DNA from: Branchiostoma floridae
Taxonomy: Eukaryota; Chordata; Leptocardii; Amphioxiformes; Branchiostomatidae
Direction: 5' to 3'
Assembly (NCBI RefSeq): GCF_000003815.2
Contig: NC_049983.1
Span: forward strand, 14,266,240-14,330,239
DNA length: 64,000 nt
The notes beneath the pieces were generated by a model that did not search any database, was not told where the DNA came from, and saw only the letters and a list, made by a program, of their open reading frames with translations. The translations under genes and the position numbers were made by a program. Shown piece by piece: positions 50,001-62,194 of this stretch. Each line of letters opens with the position of its first letter. Position 1 is the first letter of the stretch.

Positions 50001-53000
50001 ACTTCGGAACATCTAATGATAGTGAAGTCTTAACTCAAGTTAGCTATTAACTTCTGCAGCCCATATGCTTTTGATCATGGAGCTTAAAACTCAATGACAA
50101 GTCCTCAATGTAGATAACGTGGCGCTAGCGTAAATAGTGTCGCTGATTTACCGCCGTCTGTACGTAAAGGGGTCCACTGTGTAAAACGAGAAATATTTCT
50201 GTGACACGAATCTTGACTACATTGACCTTCATAATTAGCTGATCATAATCTCTGTTGCTATTTAAGACAAACATGCTTGAAACGTACCTTACTTCATCAG
50301 TCAGTGTTGAGCATGAATTTCTGTCATTCCAGTCCTGTGATCTTCAAAAAGCGCGCGAAAATGACGACAAACTTGGAAGAGTCTACTTTGACAACATGGG
50401 TTTACTTTGGTTCAGTCCAACCCAATATACATTTATTGAACTTGGCACTATACATTCCGTGTAATGTTGATTATTGAAGCATCAGATATCAATATAAACA
50501 CCCGCATCTATGAGAAATGAAAAGTCCCAGCATCGTAAAATTCACTGAAACAGAAACATATAAACAGACTGCATTGTGACTCTATGGCAAGCCAAGCCCA
50601 CCTACAGTAACATTACAGCAGAAAATAAGCCAAGCCCACCTACAGTAACATTACAGCAGAAAATATGTCTTTGGTTGATGTGCTCTTGCTGAACATCCGA
50701 TGACATGTTGAAGAAAAAAAATGGTAACGTAAATTATATGGTAACGTAAATTATATTTATGCTTTTAATGATAAATAAAATTTTAACAAACAGCTCTGGA
50801 AAGATTAACTCTGCAGGCAATTACTTATCTGGGAGCATTCTTTCCTATGAGTAAAAAAGTAATGATCTTTCTATAATTCTAATGGACTTATTATGGTAAC
50901 GTAAATTATATCAAAAAAGTGACAAACGGCCTGAGATTGGCGGTGATAGTCATGTTTCCAACATTCGTGTTTTATGTGTCCTGTCATTTGTTTGTTACGC
51001 AACACCACTGTTTAGCAGATAAAACAGTGAAAAAATTATCGGAAAATGTCTTTTCGTAAGCGAATTACACCCAACAGAAGTTCGGTAACGTAAATTATAC
51101 AAAAGTTGGCGACAAGAATAAAACGGCATCTGACGTAAAAGGGTCGTCTGCTGGACAAGTTCATCAACACGTGACAAGCCGGCCTAAGTGGTTGATGTAA
51201 ATTATGACTGAAAATTTAAAGAACTAACGTCTTTTCATTATCAGAATGCCATGATATTCACCTTTATAGCATTTCCGACACGTGTTTTTAGCGTGTTTCT
51301 AAGCAAAACCTTACCCGGGACGACCAAAAGGCAACTAACAATGGTGGGAAAACATTGCTTAGCATATTACTATCATGTACTTGTAACGGAAAAGGGCAAA
51401 ATACGTAGTCATTGTGTCTTTAAAGAAAACTGTGGCCCGCTGCTTATGTGCGACAGCAATTTGCCCCTTTAACGAGGAATGGGCGTGAAGTTAAACCAGC
51501 GAAGACTGTACAATTTTTGCCCGCCGCATATATGGTAAATGACAACGATAGATGTATGTGGGCCAGGTGTGCGCCATCGCTAATTGAATTTTACGAGGCA
51601 GCCAATTGGCGCGCGGCATTTATCATACGCGATGGCCTGATTGGTCGACAGTGTTTAGCTCTTTCTGTTACTATAGTAGTTTGTTATCTACACGTGCAAT
51701 TGCTTTGTATTCCTCTTTTTGTCGTTTCTTTTGCATTTTTTCTTGTGACAGGGAACGGTGTGCGTTGGTAAGTTGTTGATAATCAAGCCCTACCTCCAAC
51801 CCATTAGACTATCGAAGGCCCTGCGCCTACGCGGTATAAAGAACTTCTCTGCGCGAGAGAACGGCCTGAAGCCCGTAGCGGTGAGGACGTGGGGCCCGGT
51901 AGTGTTGGTGCAGCTGGAGGGAGACGGGAGGGAAGACTTCGAGGAGAAAACGTCTCCTTTGTTACAGCATCTCGACACGCAGGGCTTCACACACGGGATG
52001 AGGCACATATGTCGGCGAATCTATGATGCCAAGTATGTGAAGACTATGTTTTATTGTTATAGTACTTCGTCAGATATCGAAAAGTTCGACTCCCGTACAG
52101 AATTGTTTTTACCGACTAGAACCATGTCTTTATTTTTTCCATTAGATATAACAATATGTGCTGCTCTTCTACAAGTTCTGCTTTAACAGTTAACCCTCTC
52201 GGTGTTATCGTTTGTTGTGTGTGGCAGAGAGTCGATGCGTGGATTGCAGTACCAAATTTAGCAGATTGGGGGCAGGTCTGTAAAGTATTCCCTGGCCGGG
52301 TATAACCGCCTTTCCATGAATTGACATGGATTGATGTTTTACCCCTTTGATACCTGTTCCTTTTACTAGATGAACTTAACTATGATATACTTACAGGTGT
52401 AACTGGAAATTGTTGGTTGAGAACGCACAGGACCATAATTCCCATGTTGAGTATGTTCACAAAGATCTGGCAAAAATCGTGGATCTGCCTTCCACCAAGG
52501 TGCAAGCAACCGAACTGTACAGCAAAATGGTAAGACTGCACAGTTTCAGAAACTAGCTATGAGTTTGTATTCACATTTATTCGCCATTGATAAGACTCTG
52601 TACATAAAGAAACTAGTGCCTCTATTCAAATGTCTGCACAGACGAGTACCTCTAATACTTTTACCAATTCAGTATACACAAAATACCTGTCTCGATGATA
52701 TCTAATTTATCGATGTGTATGTGGTAGCATTAGAACGAATCACTCACTCGCTATCCATTGTTTGATTATACTGCTGCTGGGATCTCTGATGAACGAATGA
52801 TGAAGAAATTTGGTGAAATTTAATCGTTGGCGTTTCTTCCGTTAGACGGGACAAGGAGCGACGGAAAACGAGCAGTCTACAGAAGGCCAGCGTTACGGTC
52901 AGGCGGGGTACATCGTAGCAAACGTCTTTCCAAACCTCGCCATCAACCGCTACGGTCCGTGGCTGGACACCAACCTACTCCTTCCCCTGGCCACTGACCG

Positions 53001-53262
53001 GACACGGATAGTCATGGACTACTTCTTAGAAGAAGACTTCGTCAAGAACATCGGTGACAAGGAACTGGCGGAGTTTGTTGAAACAAGTTTGAAGGACAGT
53101 GACCAGGTGCAGAAAGAGGACAATGACATCTGTGAGAGTGTGCAGAGGGGACTGACGTCATCTGCCTATGACGTAGGGCGGTACCTACCCGCCATAGAAC
53201 ACGGTCCGCACAGGTTTCACATTTTCCTGGGGACGGAACTCAGGAAGGGACTGAAATTGTAA
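47064..53262 (+). CDS. Rieske non-haem iron oxygenase, choline-monooxygenase-like
   Basis: Six exons: 47064-47242, 47731-47840, 48309-48477, 51808-52032, 52397-52529 and 52846-53262. They sum to 1,233 nt, or 410 aa. Exon 1 encodes an Arg/Ser/Thr-rich N-terminus that suits mitochondrial import. The Rieske [2Fe-2S] ligands are CRHRAN and CCYHGW (C-x-H ... C-x2-H), around residues 120-145. The exon 3/4 join gives YRLDGRLSKALRLRGIKNF, which matches the same position in plant choline monooxygenase. The catalytic iron domain has NWKLLVENAQDHNSHVEYVHKDLA, with the two His of the mononuclear site. Plant and bacterial relatives oxidise choline or other quaternary amines toward glycine betaine, with electrons from ferredoxin. 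Substrate here is inferred. Vertebrates generally use choline dehydrogenase instead. Intron 3 is 3.3 kb. AATAAA occurs at 53420 and 53570. Confidence 0.88.
48478..51807 (+). other. 3.3-kb intron 3 of the Rieske oxygenase gene
   Basis: AT-rich and without a supported nested gene. It contains five copies of GGTAACGTAAATTA (49055, 50723, 50740, 50895 and 51084) and a perfect 38-bp tandem duplication. Small open frames here have no recognisable content. Confidence 0.6.
50589..50664 (+). repeat. 38-bp tandem duplication
   Basis: 50589-50626 is repeated immediately at 50627-50664 (unit starts AAGCCAAGCCCACCTACAG and ends GCAGAAAAT), with no differences seen by eye. It lies in intron 3 of the Rieske gene. 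Confidence 0.92.
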
Positions 53263-53419
53263 ATGCAATGTTAGCTGGTTCTTTGCGTGTGTACGTTTCA
53301 GCACGACGCAGAGCACAGTTTTACGTATATGAGATTTCTACCTAAAAGGTTTAGTCAGCTTGTGGTTTTATGAATGTGCACTGCAAAGCAGACGAGAAAC
53401 GTATCCTTTTAAGTATGTC

Positions 53420-53425
53420 AATAAA
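53420..53425 (+). terminator. Poly(A) signal of the Rieske oxygenase gene
   Basis: AATAAA 158 bp past the stop; another at 53570-53575. Confidence 0.6.
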
Positions 53426-56400
53426 TTGTTTCACAATTGTAATTTATGTGCCATATGACTACTTCTGTAAACACGTTCAAGGATTGAGAGAAAACATTCA
53501 TTATGATACCCTTTAGATGACCTTTGGAGTATTCTAGATTTCACATTCCCTTTGTTCTGTTCAACTTTGAATAAACTTATCATAATGCATATATGATCGA
53601 AGCTTATCCCATTAATATAGACCACATGCAGAGTTTTGAATGCCATATCCAAATAAATCCATACCATAAAGGAGATAAAGTCAGCATTATGATGACATTA
53701 GCTTATCTTGTGCTGACACTTGGCATATACTTCATTTGCGTAACCCAGTTCTCAGCGTGGCAAATATAAGTAAGCTACTTGCGAGCTGTGATAAGTAACC
53801 CATGGCTGGTTATAGTTTCATATTTCAGAAAAGAGGTCGCCATCTCATTCTATAATTTCACTGACGTCAGTCACGGAAGCAATACTAATCCTGTAGCAAT
53901 CCAAAAATCCAGGACCCAGGCTTCTTTTTGTTGAAGGATATTGGGAGATCTTGCTGGAAAATAGAACAGGATTTGGCCGAAGGCGGTATGTCTTGCCATG
54001 TCGATCAGAATGAATTGTTGGATATGCATAGCAACACAATACAACACACATGCTTGGACATCACGAAACGTCATGATAAGGATGCATGTAGTCGATACCC
54101 TTATGTATAATATTTCGGTATCTGCTTGATTATCTGTTGATTACGTTAAGTGATATATAGTACAGAACCCAACGCACACTAACACAATGTATACATATAC
54201 ATATAAATACCACAAACAAATCATGTTTTCCAAATCTGACCCACTTATCGAAGGTTATTGCAATTTGTTATAACGCTTCGTGCATCAAATAATTGAAAAT
54301 GCAACCAAGAACACTAGATCTGGTGGCACTAAGACTTTTGGACACATTATTTACAGTTTTTATCAATTCGTCCTGCAAACATTGTGCATTGTGTGGTCTG
54401 ACAGCTCGCAAACAGCCACCCGGAGTGGTCAACAGTCCGTGTTGTCCTAACCTTTTCCTTACGTCATCACGGTTCCTATTGAGGTTCGCAGAGTGTAAAA
54501 CTAACACGGCGTGTAGTATTGGGCCGTGCACAATGGAGGTAATAGCCGCAATCGCGGACCATGCGGTGTGATTAAGTGCACTCCAAACCACTTTCCTACC
54601 TCAGGGGGGTGTGCAAGCGGGGGATTACCTGCCACACAGGTGTTTTCCTGCTCATTTGACACGAAAAGTTTTCTGTGTCCCATAAAAAATCCCAAGGGCT
54701 CACTCCATCTTAACTCTGTCGCCTTCGTACATCGCGGGATTCTACCTAGCTATTGTCTCTCGTGAGAAACTACGTCACAAGATACAAGATACTTGTTCTT
54801 CTACTTTTTAATTGTTCCTTCATAATCCTTGTGTACAACAATAGAATCACTCTATAGAAAACCAAAGAAAATCGTTGATACTGGAGTAATGAGTTTTTGC
54901 AATGACAAATGTTTCTACAACGCTTCTAATCGTAAGGTATTTCAAAGATTAAGGAATACATTTGTGATTGTTTACCTTTTGGTCAGCAGGTAACGATAAT
55001 TATACACAACACAACTTCTAAAACAGTAGGCTGCGCTATGACAACAATATAAACACGAAAACTAGGGGTAGAAGATGGTCGACATTTTTAATGGAACGAC
55101 CGATTGAAAAAAAATGGCCTTGTTTTTGATTAAATGGTTTGCTGATAAACAATGGCGCGGAGCTTAACACATTACTTCACCCAAAGCAACTCGTCATTTG
55201 TTGAAGTAATTATATGAAAGGGAATTTGCCTTGTGGCGTAGAGAAATGAAGTTCCCTCCCTTGGGAGTCTTCGGTTTGAACATTCCAATTCCTTACGATG
55301 TTACTGGGTTGTCATTTGTACCAATCAATCTTCAGTCTGTACAGATTTGTAAACCACTCCGTGTACATGACAAATGCACTGTCTCTCGTATTACGTCATT
55401 AACATTGTGTCATCACAAACAGTGCCAAATCTCAGTCGGCAACACTTAAATATTTTGTATCAAGAAAATTATCCTTTATTTGGGCCAATGCTTTATTCTT
55501 TTATTCTACAGTTTGCCAAGCCGTTTCTATGATCTCCACGATAGCGTGTAGAATATAACTGTCTTTGAAAACTGTTGTAAAATACGTATTGCCATATACA
55601 ATGTACATTGTACATTGTGATACATTGTACCTGTTGTACTTGATAAAACTGTCCATATGATATATATGCATATATATTAAATCCTGCCTGAACTTGTCAT
55701 GTCTGTCTCTTTGCCGGTGAACATTTCTTGACTTGTGCGTCTTTCTTATGACAAGTTGTCGGCAACTCCCTTTTAACAAGCAGTGGTGACTATGCTGTCC
55801 AGTGCGTGACGTCTGTCTCTACTCTACGTGCCTTACGTTCGCTTTCCACGATTCCAAAATTTAAAGTCTAACAAATACGCCAGTCAAGTTGGAGACTGCT
55901 CTTTCTTAAGACAACAACGTTAAATCAATGCCGGAGAACGATTGCGGATACATGAAGTGCACTTTTCTAGTACAAATACAAGCCTTTTGGTGTCGGTTCC
56001 TGTGATGTCCTTCCCCTTCTGGGTCTCTAAATGGCGCTGGAGCTCTTGAATTGAGACTTGACATTTATTGGACACTTTCACATAATGCGGGGCTGCCCAG
56101 GTCCGGCTACTTGCCACCACTGGAGGCACGCTGCGTTTGAATCAACAGTTCCCACTGCAAATATTTTTCCTGTACAAAAGAGAACACTCGCCCTCCCACA
56201 AAGACGAAGCCATGCGTGTCGACGTCGCATTGAAATGGCTATACATGTCCTGACTTCTAACTTCTATTATAAACCAGACGGTGATACGATAAGTATTAGC
56301 GGTAACAATTTTTTCTGAGTGAAAGGCTTTCAACAAATCCCTTAATCCGCGTCAACTGTTACAATGAAGAGTCTTGGCGCCATACCTACATGTACTACAT

Positions 56401-56924
56401 TGTACACACACTAACACCTGTAGAAACATAACTGTACTGTGTGGATGTCAGTGACCGTGAACTTCTCTTCCCTGTAGCTGCACGTGTACACGACCCTGAA
56501 CTGTGCTAGCTTTATACAGACCCTGGGTAAGCAATGCTGAGATAATGGTGTCTATTGAGTCGATGTTATATGGCGATGTTTTGGTACATGTACAAATCAA
56601 TCATTCCTAGCGTTTTTCTTGTCACACACCTTGAACTGTTGTCACGGTGTTCACTTGGCTCCTGCCGCTGTGACATTCAGGTTGTCCTGGTAAGCAACGA
56701 TAAGTCAAGGGGGATAAATCTCAGGTATTGTCCCATCTGGCCTGTTTGTTGACGGGTGCCTGAAACGCCCGAATGCCGCGTTAAGTCGATTGGCCATTTG
56801 TATGGTGCACAACAACGCATTTAAGAAGCGCTTGGGAAAACATATTTAGGAAAACATGTCAGTCATGTGCGTCGCACGCCTTTCGTGCCATGGTATGTAG
56901 TCAACTACAGTACACGTATCAGCT
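53426..56924. other. Intergenic, no convincing gene
   Basis: AT-rich. A minus-strand open frame at 55920-56129 could be an exon relic but lacks clear splice partners. No RNA gene or repeat family recognised. Confidence 0.45.
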
Positions 56925-57725
56925 CTATTCCATGTACACTGCGTACACCGTCGCCACGCAGAACACGCTGCCGTTCTGGAAGGTTGAAGACGCGAAGGTG
57001 TCGACATTTGGGTCCCACGCACATCGGGACGCCACCCGTATGTCCTGCGCGTGGCGCTCCCCTATGTTGGCCACGCTGATAAGTTTATACCTGGGCGGGA
57101 GAAATTCCTTCATCCTCTGCTTCGCCTCCTCACATAAGTTCTTGGTTATCACACCGGCTGTGCCGGAGTTGTACACATAATCACACAATTTTTCCTCTAA
57201 CAGCTCTGATAACGCTTTCTCGGCGCGTCCCGAGAAGAATTTGGAGACGGGGCCGAGTTGATACGTGTGTTCTTGTTCCGGTTCCTCTTCTTCCGGCGGC
57301 CGCGGGTGCTGAGGTCTCCAGGGCCTGTCCGTGTGCGCCAGGTAACTCGCACCTTTCTTATCCGTCACCCTCTGCGCCGCCATCCTCTTCAAGTTCATGG
57401 CCAGTCGTTTGGTGACCATGAGGCTGCGGAGGTTGACGGGTGGGGGTGGCGGGGCCTCTTGCGAAGCCTTTCCCGCTCCGGACACGCCCGCGATGGTCAT
57501 GTGTATCTCTCCCTTGTCTATCTCCTGTTGCTGACACAACCGACGACTGTCCACCTTCGGTGCCTCATCTTTACCATTACTGAAACTACTGCTGGTGTCT
57601 CGTCGGCCTACTGAGGCCAGCGACGGCTGCCGACGGGTTAGCTGTTTCCCCTTGCCCGAGCTGCCGCCGCCGCCGCCGATCAAATCGAGCCGACTCGTCC
57701 TCTTCGCTAAATTTGCTTTGCTCAT
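56925..57725 (-). CDS. Tctex1-domain protein (dynein light chain Tctex-type, DYNLT4-like)
   Basis: A single uninterrupted 266-codon frame with a natural Met (MSKANLAKRTSRLD) and stop. The last 115 residues form a Tctex1 domain: EKLCDYVYN, ITKNLCEEAKQRMKEFLPPRYKLI, then SRCAWDPNVDTFASSTF and the signature ending FCVATVYAVYME just before the stop. Tctex1 proteins are light chains that bind dynein intermediate chains in cytoplasmic or ciliary motors. The first 150 residues are low-complexity and probably disordered: a Gly run, Ser-rich stretches, APPPPPVN and an acidic EEEEPEQE segment. A long tail before a C-terminal Tctex1 domain is the layout of vertebrate TCTEX1D4/DYNLT4. I see no RVxF phosphatase-1 motif like the one reported there. 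The coding region lacks introns, unlike every other complete gene here, so it may have arisen by retroposition. Confidence 0.88.
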   Translation of the reverse strand: MSKANLAKRTSRLDLIGGGGGSSGKGKQLTRRQPSLASVGRRDTSSSFSNGKDEAPKVDSRRLCQQQEIDKGEIHMTIAGVSGAGKASQEAPPPPPVNLRSLMVTKRLAMNLKRMAAQRVTDKKGASYLAHTDRPWRPQHPRPPEEEEPEQEHTYQLGPVSKFFSGRAEKALSELLEEKLCDYVYNSGTAGVITKNLCEEAKQRMKEFLPPRYKLISVANIGERHAQDIRVASRCAWDPNVDTFASSTFQNGSVFCVATVYAVYME

Positions 57726-60700
57726 TTTCTCCTCTTCCGAATTCCCTCGTAACTAACGCATTAATCCAAAAAGAGCCGACAGCAGACTGAAAATGTCGTC
57801 AATTACAGGTAAATGTGTTTACCTCAGAGTCGGGCACACTGTTGCAGCTAACGAACCGTGCAACAAGCCATGTAGTCCGCCTGCACTGTTCTGTTCACAC
57901 GCCGTGAGCAGCACTAGTGTTGAGCAATCGTGCCACCCACCTGTGGAGGTATCCAACAACAGCCTGGCACTAAAGACAATATTTTCATTACCCTACTCTG
58001 TTTGACACGTCACTCACGTCCGCCCGGCATGTGAGTCTACACATGTAACCACCAACACAAGAAACACACAGATAAGCTAAAAGCATATTTATGTACCATG
58101 TCGCAAACAATACGAACGCATGTAAAGCGCCAAAGAATTCGAACAGCCAATGGTAAGAAAGTTCTGAAAACATGTCTATGAATATTCAAGAGCGTGAAAG
58201 GGGCCTTGTTTGGCCACTCTCCGGTCTCCAAACATAAAGCGTGGAGGATTAGATGGGAACAAACTAAACGAGGTCGATCAACCGCCATGGAAACCAAGAG
58301 CAGAGGACAATCTTAAGAGTCTTTTATTTTGACTGGAGTGTTGCTGTCAATGGAGTTATGGGAGATTTTAGGGTGTTACAGGAATCTTAATAAGAACTGA
58401 TCGGCTCTGACATTAAGTACTGTGGAAATATGGCGTTAAACGTGTTAGAAAGGTAAAACGTGTGCTTAAAATCATATAATGGTCATTGTTCTGTCTCGGT
58501 TGAAATGTGCCTGCTCACATGTGTGCACCCTGGTTGGCACGACAAGGCGACAAACTAAGACCTCAGAACGTGTCATGCATGCAGAAATGCGAGAAAACAT
58601 AGCAAAACACGGGTGCGATTTTCCAGTCTCCAGATTGTACGTGATTTGTTTCCAACATTCTTCCGTCCCGGCCATGTCCGCGTCTTAGACTTTTCTTTGT
58701 TTTCCTTCCTTTCTTTCTTCCTTTCTCAACTGTCAAGATGCCTTTATTGCCACACTGTCTGTCATCGCAGACGTGTTGGAATTTTCATCATTTTAAAGTT
58801 TAATGTGCAAAGAACACTGTTTTTTCGGCGGGATAGTCCCAAAATATTTGCAGCATCCATTTTAAAGCAGTACGTGGATCATCTACTTTGTTGATAGGCT
58901 AAAAAAAGCTAAAGAACGCACTTATGATACCATCACCCATATTGTGCATCAAATAATAACTTAATTGCACAACAGTTGTCAAATATGCGAGACAATTACT
59001 GGCAAAACTGCCCAAGAAGACCACTCAATGGGTTGGTCAGTGTAGACAGGTGATCACTATAGACAGGGCCAGTCTTAATTCTTGGGTCAATGGGAAAATT
59101 ATGTAAGGGACTACCTAAAAGTGGTCACATAAGCCAGTTGATCCTTACGTAGAGGTGGTCACTTGTGCAGGCTCTGTGTGCATTTTAGACCTCCTTGTTA
59201 CAACAACGGTTACGACAATAGTCAGTCAGCATAACCTACTAATACCACCAGACCTTTCAGTGTTTGTCTGACGGTTCGCTCACACAATACTGGTAACCTG
59301 ATTCGGGCTAATCTTTTAATCAACAAGGGAAAGGGTTTTAAATCCCTTACAGGTTGGTCGCCGCTCGAAGCTCAGTTCCAGTTGATACGGGTTTATTGTG
59401 GCATTCACCAGCATAGCAAAACTAAACATTTACTCAGGGCAAGACTGATTAGATTATTTGTTAGAGGAGACCTTTGTCTTATCTTTTGCAGAGTGCATTA
59501 TGCTGATAGTCCAAACACGTTAGATTTTCTTTAGTTTGAAAACATTGTTTATAAAATTTAACTTCTTTTTTGTTGGTTTCTAGTGTTTGTGCCGTTTTAC
59601 ACTATATGGTTGTTAACGTTACATGATGTAGCGGTTTTCTAGTACTAGTATCATATGCTTCTCCATACCTTTGACGATAAGAAAAGTGATGTCGGTGCGA
59701 AGTAGCCAGATGGAAAAGGTAATGAATATGTGTACATGTATAATGTACATACTGCAAATGATTAGACGTCTGGTCTATATCCGAACTGGAGTCCACAAAA
59801 CTATGGAATGAACTGGATGTCGGTTATTAGGATGTTAATCAAAGTATATCTCGATAGGGACTAATCATTGAGGATGTTGGGGTAGGGGTGGAAAAAAAAT
59901 AAGGTTCCCTCTTACAACGTCAAAGGTACACGTCGCATGTTTCCAATTAGAAGTAGAAAACCTCTCATCAGAACAAAATACTAGAATCTGGGCATAGTCT
60001 CCAGCATACCCCATATGGATCACAAGAAAAATAGAAAAGCGGACAGGTAACCTTACAGATGTGTAAGCGGGCAAGACAGTACAGCACACTGAGTGTTATC
60101 TGTAAATTCGGTCAACTTCTATTCTTTTTCCTGCGACCTATGGAGTCTGGTTTCGGCACACAGGGCCAGATTTTGCTTTCCTTCTTTTTATCATTTCAAA
60201 AATATTAATCATCTTCCTGGTGGATATTAACTGTAGAACTATATGATGACGTGATAAAATCATTTAGTAGTGTTAAGTACATGACAACAAAGGAATCCTG
60301 TATATAGTGTTGAGGCCGAATCCATTACCAAGATCCTAGTCTGACCTTTCCTCACCCAGCACCCTAGTTGCTAGGTAACGCCCGTGCCTCCGCCATGACA
60401 AAAGAGTCAGTTTACGTCCTGCAAATGCCACGGTCATACCTTTAATCCGCGTTACCATGGCAACGAGAAAGCTGCATATTAAGAATGGTATGTTTAATCT
60501 GCGTCACTATGGTGACGAAGTAGAAGTTGTTCGCGCGTGCTATACTGTTCCATCTGAGTCTAAGGTGTTGAAGTTGCAAAAGACAGATAAGATAACCTAG
60601 AGAGTGTTTGAATCCCAAGGCCAAGTTTTAATCCCAACGAACGAGGTTAAAATAAAATAAAACGTGAAATTAAATGCCATACCGGTACGACATGTTCGGC

Positions 60701-62111
60701 TTTGATTGTTTTAATTTTAGAAGTCGACCGTGACATTCCTCTTTGTACTTTGAATACTTTAGGCAGACTGCACATGCAGAGATCTGCTTCTTTAGTTCAC
60801 CATACCCTTGTACGGGCTGAAACAGTGTAGGTACGGTCACAGACATTCGTCTCACTAAGATTGAGCCAACTACTCGTTGCTGTCGTTCTTTGCATTTTCG
60901 CCAGAAGGCTCCTCAAATTACGCGTAAAAGCGCAACAGTTGGTTTGCTTGCAAAGCATGGATGGCGAATGATGACAAGAAAATGAACAGTTCCACACCTG
61001 CCACACATGTTGGAGTAGATGTACGAAACGAAAGTTAACATTTTGTCACTCTAAGGTCATATTTATCCCTGCAGTTTTCGACCCTTTCCAAAGATAAAAT
61101 ATGTGCGTTACCTATATAGATTGCAAACATATCGGACATCAGATACTTATGTCATAAAATGTTAATTCATAGGTCGATGAAGAAGATGTAGAACATTAAA
61201 TAACAAAAGTGAAGAATCTGCATATTCTGTGTAGTGTGTTTGGCCTTCCCGACTACTTAGATTTTATCCGCACGCTCATATCAGTTTGGTTGTTCCCAAA
61301 GGATGTCATCAATATAATGATATCAACATGGCATATAACTAACAAGAGAGATGGTACATGTATACATGTTAAATGACTAGAACTGCTAGTTGCAACCTTC
61401 GTGTTGGTGGTCATGCAGAAAAGTAACTCTCAGCAGGTGGCGCTGTTGTATTATAACGTACACCTGTTCAATGACGACATAAAAGTTCTCATCTCTCTCT
61501 GTACTTTTAACCGTCCTCGTTCATTTTCTATTGAGAGAAGCTCTGAGAATGCCATGCTTATTGCTTTAGATCTATTACTCAGTCTTCATTAGCATTTTCT
61601 TCAGTCTTTAATACAGCTTGAACCAGTCCAATCTAATTCTCTGGCTTGCTCTTCGCGGCGTCCGTCGCTAATCCTTGGACGACTCCTGCCCTAAGCGACT
61701 TCCCCACCACCACCACCCCTACATTCAATATAGTATAAAACTTGTCCTCATGGAGTTATTCAGGAATGGAAAATATAAGCCTCAACTTCTTCTCATCTAG
61801 ATTGCCCTACACTAGAGACCACTCTCGGTTGTCACTACTACGGAACTTTCACTTCCTCCCATTGTCCACCCCGTTTAACAATCTGCGCGATCAGACCTAT
61901 GAAACCACCCATGGAAGGTAACACCCCATGGGTGGTTGGGTCAGGCTGTCACCCGGGAGAGGTCAAATGTTTCAACTCTCCTGGCGGCGTGACGTGCTAC
62001 TTCCTATAAACAACCCGCACTCTTGTACTCTGGGCGACATTCCGACCCGTTCCACCCTCCGAAACTAGTGGAAGAGGAAGGCGTGGTGATCCCGACTAGT
62101 ATAAGACAGAC
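57726..62111. other. Intergenic, no gene seen
   Basis: About 4.4 kb between the Tctex1 gene (-) and the last gene (+), which are transcribed away from each other. The only distinctive content is a cluster of three X-box-like sites at 60367-60516, listed separately. Confidence 0.5.
60367..60516. promoter_or_regulatory. Cluster of three RFX X-box-like sites
   Basis: GTTGCTAGGTAAC at 60367-60379, GTTACCATGGCAAC at 60451-60464 and the imperfect palindrome GTCACTATGGTGAC at 60503-60516. The first two fit the RFX-factor X-box consensus (GTNRCC, short spacer, RGYAAC) well. X-boxes often mark ciliary gene promoters. The nearest genes are the Tctex1 gene 2.6 kb to the left and the exon at 62112. Confidence 0.5.
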
Positions 62112-62194
62112 ATGGCGGACCCGCGGATGGTCGGTGTACAGGTACAGGGGCAGTACCAGCCTCAACAACAGTACGGTGGATATCCACAACCTAG
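62112..62194 (+). CDS. First coding exon of an unidentified Gln/Pro/Tyr-rich protein
   Basis: ATG at 62112 opens a frame starting MADPRMVGVQVQ and continuing with QYQPQQQYGGYPQP up to a strong donor (CTAG/GTAAGTGG). The exon is 83 nt, so it ends in phase 2. Such N-termini precede small membrane or cysteine-rich domains in several families (for example Plac8- or LITAF-type proteins), but 27 residues are not enough to choose. The next exon lies beyond the intron starting at 62195, probably outside the window. Confidence 0.6.

Noticed and set aside
55920-56129. Minus-strand frame with HYVKVSNKCQVSIQELQRHL
   Set aside because: Composition is protein-like, but I found no matching exons or start and it contains AATAAA; left as a possible relic.
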